NCBI GenBank assembly: GCA_038025085.1
Contig: CM076149.1
Location: 30,293,001-30,357,000, forward strand
Reading direction: 5' to 3'
DNA: 64,000 nt
From: Tetragonia tetragonoides
Taxonomy: Eukaryota > Streptophyta > Magnoliopsida > Caryophyllales > Aizoaceae
Shown here: in pieces, positions 55,756 through 64,000 of the stretch
Numbering within the stretch: the first letter of the stretch is position 1
Layout: the number at the start of each line of letters is the position of its first letter
Translations under genes and position numbers: made by a program
Notes under the pieces: model-generated
Databases searched by the model: none
Seen by the model: the letters and a program-made list of their open reading frames with translations, nothing else
What the model was told of the DNA's origin: nothing

Positions 55756-57841
55756 TCATATTCGGATCCGGGTTATCTGTGCATTGCTAGAACTACCGAA
55801 GTAATCCCCCCATCCAACATGAGCCATCAAGAGCCAGATCAAAGTAACGAGTTCCCCTCCTTGACGTAGCTGCTGCACATGGGTGGTTGGGGTGCACCAG
55901 CCTGCAGCGTAGCACAAGAGCTCCACCCACGCATTGAACATCACCTCCCACTGTTTTTCTCCAATTTCGTTCAGTTTGTGAGCCAATAGCAATGCATCGA
56001 ACAACAATGATTTGCTCCTACCACCCTTTACTTTAACGGGATTTATGTTTGTTGTTGACACACAAAGCATCTTATTACAAAGCGCCTTGAACATCCCATC
56101 ATCTATACGCTTCCAGTCAATTCTGTCAGATTCATTATTGTATTTACATAGGAAAAATTTCTTCACTTTTACAATCTTTTCATGTTGTGGAAAACTGTTA
56201 ATGAATTTCTTGGCCTCCGCAAAAGTATCCTCGAATCGGGCCCGTGCAAATCGGGCCACTGCAGAAGTCATAGATGGCTGCATCATAAATAAATACATCA
56301 TGTAGTCTGACAACATCTCACTATACTTGAGGAAATTGGCGCATTTCGTATAACCTGCTGGAGAGGATGAAATGCACAAGTCTGTTGCGATGTGCCAAAG
56401 CATTATGCTCTCGTCATACGCAACCTTAGTTGTCCAAGGATTTAAGATCTTGGCGTAATATGCTAAGCCATCATCCACGCCAAAGAGATCACCTCTAGCA
56501 TTGAAAGCCTTCTTGGCTTTCTCCTCCTCTGAATATTTGGCTTTCTCCTGGTCCTCTGAATATTTGGTTTTCTCCTTCACCACCTCAAATATGAGATCCA
56601 GCATTTTATCTTCAATATCCTTTTCACAAATGTATAACATGTTGGTCAATACATCCTTCACCCGCTTAGGCAAAAGGCGGGCCTCGAAGAGTCTTGGATG
56701 GTCATAGAGGCAATAGTAGAGCAAGTTATACTGTGAGACTTTGTTCGACCATCTACGAGGCCGGTGCTTTAACCACCATTCTAGTATGGTGGTGAAGAGT
56801 GTGCAACACCCAAGCTTTGAACCTTTAGTGAAAGCAACGATAGCCCAGTCAGTGAAGAAGAACATGGTAGCGCCGATTACATTCATGACAAGAGCACCTC
56901 CTAGAACCACATAAGTTATGCGGATATCTACCTTGAGGTAGTTGTGTTTGTCCTTGAAGAGATCAAGAGGCAGATAACAACAACAACAACAACAGAGAAT
57001 ACACGACTCACTCCACGTTGCTTCCGGAGCATACTCATTAAACGTTGTAGATGAAGTTGAGCTCGATTTGAATCACCTTCAATGCCACTGAGGCTTTCCT
57101 GTCAACCGCAAGGAAAAACTCGCGGCTTTCAGAATGCTCATTGAAGGTCAATATAACCTCCGCTATGAGGCCCCTGAACAACTTATAGAACCAATATGCT
57201 TTGTTCACCAACTTTATCTCCATACTTTCTCCCGAAATACCGCTACCATTGTTATCAACGGCCACATCTATGCCATCTCCTTGGTTGCGACGTGCCACCT
57301 CCAAACTGTATTCTTCCATAAGGCGGGGATAATCAATCGGTTGGACTGGAATAGATTCTCGAATGCTAACTATGTTAGCCTGATAAAGAGACAATGTACG
57401 CTCAATGTACTTGACACATCCATCAGCAAACATTATGATGGTAGGAACCAAAAGCTTGTTGTTGCCTTGACGAAATGTATTGTAGATAAGGTAAAGAGTG
57501 CCAAATCCCTAACCGAGAAGTTGGAGGAAATTCCGAAGCCACAACTCATTATCCTCTATTGCTAATGCTGATGGTATCTGGACCCCCAAGGTGCACTAGG
57601 AGGAACGACGCCCAGAATACCAATAGATCCGAAGGAAGTGAAATTACATAGACTGCAATTGGATCAGCTAACAAGTATAACAGCCAAATGAAAAAACCCA
57701 AATTTCGTCAGCTTTTCCTCCATGGTGCTAAGAATGTCAAAAAAGAACCTGAATAAAGAGGCTAAGTAGGATACATGCACGAATATTCCATGTTTCCCAT
57801 GCATCCTCTATCTTCTTTACAATAGGATTAGGAGGTGTCAT
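55756..57841 (-). pseudogene. DUF4220/DUF594 family protein, disrupted
   Basis: Likely ATG at 57841. The N-terminal DUF4220 part is recognisable in pieces: WNIRACILLSLFIQVL, a stop, FFIWLLYLLADPIAVYVI, LLVHLGGPDTI, then a frame change (about 57565), AIEDNELWLRNFLQLLG, a TAG (about 57515), VPTIIMFADGCVKYIERTLSLY and ELNFIY. A further break near 57038-56940 precedes the long open part (56910-55756) ending in DUF594 (ESIMLWHIATDLC, MVLGGALVMNVIGATMFFFTDW at its start). This family is usually intronless with membrane helices near the N-terminus and unknown function. Four or so lesions make it a pseudogene; the C-terminal 384 codons are still open. Contains a local repeat, KYSEDQEKAKYSEEEKAK. Confidence 0.8.
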
Positions 57842-57924
57842 TTCTCCTACAGTAGAATGAAAAGTATGCTTAATCAGCTACTCTATAGATATGAAAAAGA
57901 GATTTACTATCAAAATAATCCCTA

Positions 57925-58625
57925 GTTAGAGCTTGTTCGTTTCATCTGAAAACTAGTCCGTGGTAACTGGGAGTAACCGAAGACAACTAGGAAGTCTAAG
58001 TGGACAACAATGACAACAACAACAACAACAACAATAATAATGGTAATAATGTTGTTGTTGTTGTGTTATCGTCAATTGATTTTCTTTTTATCTATGATAA
58101 TATGATTTAAACTTTTATGGCATCCCCTCAAAAATAAAATATATTATTACCACTTTTTACTCATATGATTTCAATACAAAGTCAATACATATTATTTTTT
58201 ATATTTTGATATATAACATGTTATATATTTAACTATCGTGTTTAATATGTTAAATTATTAATAAAAAAATATCTAATACTCCCTCCGTTTTTTTTTAAAC
58301 TCCTAGTTGCTTGTTTGCGGTCAAACTTCGTAAACTTTGACCATAAATATATAAAAAATCACTATGAGTTATGATTTGAAAATATATGCATTAAACTCCT
58401 TTGAAAATGTATTTTCAAAATATCAATTTTTTTATAAATTTTACTTGTATATTTTTATAGATATTAGTGGTCAAAGTACCACCTTAAAGACCGTGAAAAA
58501 GCAAGTAGAAAGTTTAAAAAAAAAATAGGGAGTATAAAAAATTAGAGTAAACTGCGTAAAATTGAGTCAAATTGGTAGAAGTTGGACACAACTGGGGGCA
58601 CCTACAATTTTTAAGAAAGTGCAAC
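57925..58625. mobile_element. Degraded relative of the 46843 MITE
   Basis: Starts GAGCTTGTTCGTTTCATCTG with AACTGGGAGTAACC, has an AAC/AAT/GTT triplet patch (58010-58065), and ends AACTGCGTAAAATTGAGTCAAATTGG... with ACAACTGGGGGCA. The layout is that of 46843-47608. A Stowaway MITE sits inside it. Confidence 0.5.
58279..58532. mobile_element. Stowaway-type MITE
   Basis: TA flanks (58277-58278, 58533-58534), ends CTCCCTCCGTTTTTTTTTAA and, inverted, CTCCCTATTTTTTTTTTAA, with GTCAAA-rich arms. A classic plant Stowaway layout. Confidence 0.85.
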
Positions 58626-58800
58626 TAGTGAGACAAGTTATGGGAAGTAGGCTCTTGGGGATTCTATAAATATGGAGTCTAGGTTAGACGTTCATGAGAC
58701 TCCGTAAAAGCCATCCTCTTGTGTTAAACTAAAAAGAAATCCTAATACGGTCGTGGACCGATTGCGTGCTTTCATCATATTTATATTCTCTTGTTTATAA

Positions 58801-58942
58801 GGTGTGTGGTTGAGTGGTAGAGACTCATTCATTCTTAACCAAAGTCGAGGTTTAAATCTCGCCTCGGGCATGCAGCAACCTTAAATCTCTTGGTTAACTG
58901 TCCCACCCTTTAAGACTGGTGTGAACCAAAAAAACAAATTGT
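58801..58942 (+). mobile_element. tRNA-derived SINE, family B
   Basis: A box TGGTTGAGTGGTAGAG and B box GAGGTTTAAATCTCGCC, then CCTTAAATCTCTTGG, CTGTCCCACCCTTT and a short A-rich tail. Same family as 60179-60381. The flanks (TTCTCTTGTTTATAA, TTGTCTTTTTTATTAA) look like a decayed target duplication. Confidence 0.75.
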
Positions 58943-59142
58943 CTTTTTTATTAATGTTATGTGTCTTGATCTTCAACCTAAAGGCAATCCGGTTCCTAAC
59001 TCTTACTTTACGTGTCTGACTCCTCTATTGTTCTCAAAATAAATAAAAGTAGACTACAGTTCTATTTCCATTCCTCCAAATCTGTCCACCACCACCGCTA
59101 CAACCACCGCGACTTTGATTTGAAGTGAATACAATTTACAAA

Positions 59143-59889
59143 GGAAAAATGGATGTGAATAATCCCACATTTGGACGGTTGTACCAAAATAATCCCACAA
59201 ATGTGTTTAGCCCAAAATAATCCCAAATATTAACGGTGCTAACATGAGTGGATTAAATGAAGAAGAAGTTAACTTTCTGTTAACACCTTCATCTTCACCA
59301 CCCACTTACCATTCTCTCTCCTCTCCATTACCTCCATTAATGGCAAAAGCGAAACTCGATAGCGGTGAAAATCAAGCTCGGTTCTCTTTCTCTCTCTGTA
59401 ATTTCTCTCTCCACTTCTCAAGAAAATGGCCTGTTCTTGCTCACATTGGTGGCACACCCATTCTACTTCACAATATTCTTAATTTTAGCTCTACTCGCCA
59501 TGACTTCTTCACCCCCACCCACCATTACCACCACTCCCGCTCTTCCTCCACGGTGAAGATTGAGAGATTGTAAAAGATCGTTTTGATGAGAGAGAGGAGG
59601 ACGACTAAGACTGAATTGTTGTTTGGTGGATAAAATGAGATATCGTCGGTGTCGAGCTCGATTTTTGCCGCCATCGAGCTCCACTTTTGCCATTAATGGC
59701 GGTAATAGAGAGGACAAAGATGGTGAGTGAGTGGTGAAGATGGAAGAGTTAACGGAAAGTTAACTCCGTCTTCATTTAATCCACTCACGTTAACGCCGTT
59801 AATATTTAGGATTATTTTGGACTAAATACATTTATGGGATTATTCTTGTAAGCCCGTCCAAATGTGAGATTAATCACATCCATTTTTCC
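59143..59889. mobile_element. MULE-type MITE, family A, with 9-bp duplication
   Basis: Flanks ATTTACAAA at 59134-59142 and 59890-59898. Inverted ends GGAAAAATGGATGTGAATAA and GGAAAAATGGATGTGATTAA, continuing through CATTTGGACGG and the TTAACG/AGTTAACTTTC region for about 130 bp. Related to 45695-46821 in end sequence and layout. The GC-richer middle has CT/CACC tracts. Confidence 0.88.
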
Positions 59890-60178
59890 ATTTACAAATG
59901 AATGTAATAGCCAAAGTAAGATACAATACCTGAATCTTCTTAACTATGACGGCCAAAGGTGTTTTTTTATGGGTCGGTAACTTCTGCCGCAATGCCGCTT
60001 GCTTGCTTTAGTTTTCCTGGGTCTTTACAGTGATGGGATAAGAGAATCCATTGTTTGTGTTTGGATTTACAGGTGCGAGGCTGAAATGTAGGTGTGAGAT
60101 CCAACCATTTTACTTCATTCTAAAGTAATAAACGGCCTTCTCAACACTTGTACTACCTATTTTTTTATTTTTCTTCTA

Positions 60179-60381
60179 TGTTTTTTTTTTTTTTTTGTTT
60201 CACTACCAAGGGTATCCACCGTCGACCACAGTGACTATTCCTCGCGTTGGCTTGTAGGCACCTCAAAGGGTGGGACAGCTGGCCAAGGAATTTAAAGTTG
60301 CTCCATGCCCAAAGCGAGATGCAAACCCTCGACCTTGGTTAAGGATGGATGAGTCCCTACCACTCAACCACACCTCTTTGG
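60179..60381 (-). mobile_element. tRNA-derived SINE, family B, with 15-bp duplication
   Basis: Flanks TTTATTTTTCTTCTA at 60164-60178 and 60382-60396. The minus sense reads GGTGTGGTTGAGTGGTAGG (A box), GGTCGAGGGTTTGCATCTCG (B box), CTGTCCCACCCTTTGAGG and a poly(A) tail at the 60181-60196 end. Confidence 0.88.
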
Positions 60382-60396
60382 TTTATTTTTCTTCTA

Positions 60397-61019
60397 AGAT
60401 GCTTGTATGTTGGAGATGCTTGTACAATTAAGAAGTTAATGGGATTACCCAATTATGCCTCCAGAAGTTAATGGAATTACCATCTCTCACTTGCCATCTT
60501 TTTTTTTTTTTTTTTGATAATTAAGCGCTCTCATTTTATTATATATCAATCTTCAAGGAGATGAAGATTACAAAGAACGTCCAAATACTCGATCACAAGC
60601 ATCATTCATCGTTCTATTCCTACCTTCTGAGGTTGAATACAACAATGCAATCATTTGCTAAACTAAAATAAATTTCTTTTACTTTCATTAAATTACCTAT
60701 TGGTTGGACAATTTTTTCCCTTTCTTATAATAAATTGGATCACATGTCACTTTTTTGGGTATCAGAAGTCGCTTTTAAAAGCAACTTGTAGATGAGTGAT
60801 ATTATAAGTATGGCCTACAAAGTCACTTTTCATAAAGCGACTTATTTACACAATTGTCATTGTCTCAATATACAAGTCACTTTACATAAAAGAGACTTTT
60901 ATGTAGTGACTTTGTAACTATGTTTTGTAGTAGTGTTGATACCTTTAAGGTACTTGTTCTTAATTAACTTGACCCAATGGGCATTACCACATTCGTTTCA
61001 TCTCATCTGCATAGCCTTG
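60397..61019. other. Repeat debris
   Basis: A poly-T start (60499-60517) with retroelement 3' end sequence to about 60660. Then, at about 60745-60940, a stretch of AAGTCGCTTTTAAAAGC/GACTTTTATGTAGTGAC inverted units ends in TTTTGTAGTAGTG, like the right end of a CACTA-type MITE. The other end was not found. Confidence 0.4.
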
Positions 61020-62040
61020 TTAACTGCTTTTTATTTATAGAGTCCTAACCCTCCAAAATCCATTCGCTTACAAATTTTATCCAAGTTATGAGATTTATGG
61101 TTTTTAGTCTAGAAAAAATTAAGATAAATTTTCTTTACCTCAGATAGATTTTGGGAAGGGAGTGTAAAACTTTGCATCGTGAAAACAGGTAAGCTTAAAC
61201 TAAGGCCTTGTACTTTTCATCGTTTCCACGCTGCATTCCATTCCGTTCCAATCTGTTCCGTCCCGCGTCGTTCCGTTCTGCATTTATACTTCGTTTTGTC
61301 TCACATTTTTTTTAATTATCCGCGCCCCGTCGTTTCGTTCCGTTCCGTTCCTCACCGTCGCGCACCATTCCGTTGAAAGAAAAGGGCCTAAGGTAGTTTA
61401 AACTAGTTTTCCCTACTTGTGAAAGAGAATTAGCCTTCCACGTACTAAGATGGTTATATGTATGATGAATCATGCTACTGAACGTGTTAGAATAATCCTT
61501 TCAGTAATAATTGGAAAACTCGGGTATTTGTCTAGGTCGGGAAAGCTAATCAAACCTAAAACACCTTTACAACTTCCAATCGTACCTCTTGAGTTATTAG
61601 ATGTACAATAAAAACTGACTTGAAAATTAACTTTCAGACCTAACAATACGTTTACAAAATGTTTTCAGAATATTTTAGATTGCTACACAACTCTGGTTAG
61701 TAGCTTTGGCAAAGATTAAGGTATCATTAGCAAAAGTTAACAAAAAAGAAGAATGAAGTTTCAATCCTCTCTAATAGACACTAATACCAATACTCTTATC
61801 ATTAATATTTGATTCTTTTTGAAGTCTCCCAGTAAGGAATTGCACACACAAAATAAATATGTACGATGACTGAGGATTTCCTTGCCCGATACCTTTAGAA
61901 GGACAAACGGTATCACCCAGAATGTTATTAACTAGTACTTATATTAAAACTGTAGAAATGCATCCTTAGTACAACCAATGCACTTCTCATAGAATTGAAA
62001 TTTCCAGAGACCTAAATAAAGCTCAGACTAGTGAAAATCA
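61020..62040 (-). pseudogene. LINE reverse-transcriptase relic
   Basis: Minus reading with frame shifts: KGIGQGNPQSSYIFILCVQFLTGRLQ near 61910-61820 (RT motif before the active site) and FANDTLIFAKA near 61740-61700, where the usual FADD is FAND. Further down is the GGLGL-type connection region. Split by the MITE at 61204-61388. Confidence 0.6.
61204..61388. mobile_element. Small PIF/Harbinger-type MITE rich in TTCCG pentamers
   Basis: TAA flanks (61201-61203, 61389-61391). Ends GGCCTTGTACTTTTCATCG and, inverted, GGCCCTTTTCTTTCAACGG. The body is largely TTCCG/TTCCGT repeats on both sides. Confidence 0.7.
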
Positions 62041-62460
62041 ATATATCATTGTTACGTGTATAATATTAATTGGTGCTAAATTTTGATCACTTTGACATTA
62101 ATGATATTACATACAAATTTCAAAAAGCATTTGTGAAAGTTAATTAAACAAGCTTAACATTGCACCCAAAAACAATTTCAATAAGTGTAACAAACAAAAT
62201 AAAAAAGACTTCAAAAATAAATTTTTTATAGAAAAGTAAATGGTTTACCCAATGGTTTGATTAGGGGTGAGTGTAGCCGAGTTATTGGAATACTCATAAT
62301 TGAATTTTGAATCCACCTGTAGGCACCAATTTTTGGGTACTCGGGCCATATTAAAATCTAAATTTTATATTTTTTAAAATTGTAAATTTCAGAGTTTGAA
62401 TTTTACCCTTTTTTATGGGTATTTAGGATAAATGAATAGTCGACTCCAAGTTGTCCCTTA
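62041..62460. other. Intergenic
   Basis: AT-rich, nothing recognised. Confidence 0.5.
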
Positions 62461-62820
62461 CTATCCCTTGAAGAATGGGGTAGGTTCCACCATGTAAGGT
62501 GGTCGAAATCCACATTTTGAGATAAAGTTGGTTCCCCTAATTAAATACCTGTCCAATTCTGATTTTTCGTCAAAATGAGGTTCCTCTTGCTCTGTGCATA
62601 TCTTAAATTCATCTTCATCCATCTTAGCTTTTCCTTTACCGATGTGACTACATGATGATGGTAGCATCTTATTACAAGTTTTCCCCTTGGAGTACTTATA
62701 AGCATATTGGTCCCTCAAACCCTATAATCCTTTTCATATCTTTCTTAAATAGAGCTCCAGCAGAAAAATTCTCAAAATAAAACTTAACTAGAACCAGATA
62801 TCTTTCCAAAATAGAGCTCC
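62461..62820 (-). pseudogene. Second hAT transposase relic
   Basis: Near-copy of 51810-52170: the minus strand has SHIGKGKAKMDEDEFKICTEQEEPHFDEKSELDRYL split around KSELDRYL by a short insertion. Both copies share the CTTGAAGAATGGGGTAGG block. It covers only the region before the dimerisation core. Confidence 0.7.
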
Positions 62821-64000
62821 AGTGGAATCAGCTGGTGAATAAAGAAAAAACTAGGTGGAAGCCCGTGAGTATGACCTGTGCATTGCACGAACTGTGATTA
62901 TATAATAATACTAATATAACGTAATTATTAATGTCATCAAAAAATCAAAGTGTAATTGTCACTTATGAAAAAGTATTAGTAATATATGGATAAATATTTA
63001 TATAATCCATTTAATATCATGGATGCCATATAATAAGATTACTATATCTTTATAGGGCATCTTATCTAATTTAAATAATTATCATCAATTTCAATTAACT
63101 ATTAATTAACTCATCCCATATGTGATATGTTAGGTAATAGTTTCAAAGTCTTTGTATGCTTGATGTTGGTACGCCAATACTCTTAAGTTGGTATAAGTGT
63201 ACAACTAACATTCCAAAGATATGATCCTTCTTTTATGATAAAATCAGTTTAAATGTCTAATGTACACATAACTACTTTTCAAAAAATAAAGAAGTTTTAG
63301 ACGTAAACATTAAAATAGCAAAATATATTTCAATGCTTGCTTGTTTTTTTCAAAGTTATATTCGGTCAAAGTACTGCCTTGAAAAACGTAAAAAGTCCAA
63401 TGTAATTTTATTTGTGGTCCGAAAGGAGTACATTAATAATTATAAAGTCGAAGGGAATATAAATTGGGACCCCAAAATAACATGGGGGATCAGTATATTA
63501 TGTACCGTTATAAAATTATACGTGATAATTGTAAAGTTTACTATTAAAGATTGGACCTAAAATCATTTTAGATTCATCGTTTATTTCTTTATTCTACACA
63601 TACTCTTTTTATTATTTTTTTACCTTGAGATTGCTTTTTGAATTTTTATAACTAATATACATATCTTTTCTCTTATTTTTACATGCAACTCTTTAGTTGT
63701 GTCAGCTTGTCAAGCTAATTACTGATTACCTTTTTAGGTGGACGCATCTAATGATGTAAATCAATCGAACATACTACAAATGAGTCTCATTTTAAAGGTT
63801 TTTTTGTACTCGTTCCAATGGTGTAAGAAATTTAATTTCTTAAGCAGTGAAACTAAAGTTATTTGCTTTTTAAAATCTAATAGTCTACTCTTTAATGATT
63901 TAGGAAAGTACAACTTTAGTACATATTCTAAAACCTCTAATTAATAGTGTACACTTTAAAGATTTAGAAAAGTATAACTTTAGTATATATTCTATACAAA
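62821..64000. other. Intergenic, AT-rich, with a terminal two-copy repeat
   Basis: No gene seen. 63882-63943 and 63944-64000 are two tandem copies of a unit of about 62 bp (GATTTAGGAAAGTACAACTTTAGTACATATTCT and its variant); the array may continue past the window. Confidence 0.5.

Overview
The window is plant nuclear DNA. It is AT-rich, has GT-AG introns, and is dominated by retrotransposons, DNA transposons and MITEs, with a few short host genes. The families present (a Sirevirus-type Copia element with an envelope-like ORF, large MULEs, L1-type LINEs with RNase H, tRNA-derived SINEs) and the host proteins (CRR7, mS33, DUF4220/DUF594) point to a dicot. I cannot name the species from the sequence; a Caryophyllales (Amaranthaceae) genome is only an impression.

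Region 1 (1-21.4 kb) is a nest of LTR elements. A decayed plus-strand Ty1/Copia copy (1-2935) sits in or against a truncated minus-strand Sirevirus-type copy (gag 2936-4066, LTR 4127-5523). A nearly complete minus-strand member of the same family follows at 5710-21437, with 5-bp target duplications GTGAC, PBS, gag, pol, an envelope-like accessory ORF and a polypurine tract. Its 5' LTR is split at the TATA box by a 4.5-kb non-autonomous CACTA element (16079-20597, 3-bp duplication ATA). A 12-bp motif close to GGAACAGGGTCC recurs through this element in both orientations, in coding and non-coding parts.

Region 2 (21.4-28.4 kb) is a MULE whose two genes look intact. The genes converge: a plant-mobile-domain (PMD) gene on plus, and on minus a MULE transposase spliced in frame to an OTU cysteine-protease domain. 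Each gene has a tiny first exon near an element end. Its first intron holds the same palindromic minisatellite plus an ATT/AAT microsatellite.

Region 3 (28.4-39.4 kb) holds small host genes. They are a two-exon secreted six-cysteine peptide (28961-29501, too short for ordinary ORF calling, with a MULE-type element in its 3' flank), the chloroplast NDH assembly factor CRR7 (36167-36702), and a three-exon 132-residue SP/TP-rich protein (38653-39341, minus) with mitosis-type promoter motifs.

Region 4 (37-47.8 kb) is LINE debris, including a 5'-truncated LINE with a 12-bp target duplication, two families of pentamer-rich or triplet-rich MITEs, and a poly(A)-tailed retrocopy.

Region 5 (47.8-64 kb) contains the mitochondrial ribosomal protein mS33 gene, whose single 7.1-kb intron holds SINEs and a hAT relic, and then a DUF4220/DUF594 pseudogene. 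Further SINEs, a Stowaway MITE, a MULE-type MITE, a LINE relic and a second hAT relic follow. The target-site duplications read directly from the sequence allow a relative order for many of the insertions.
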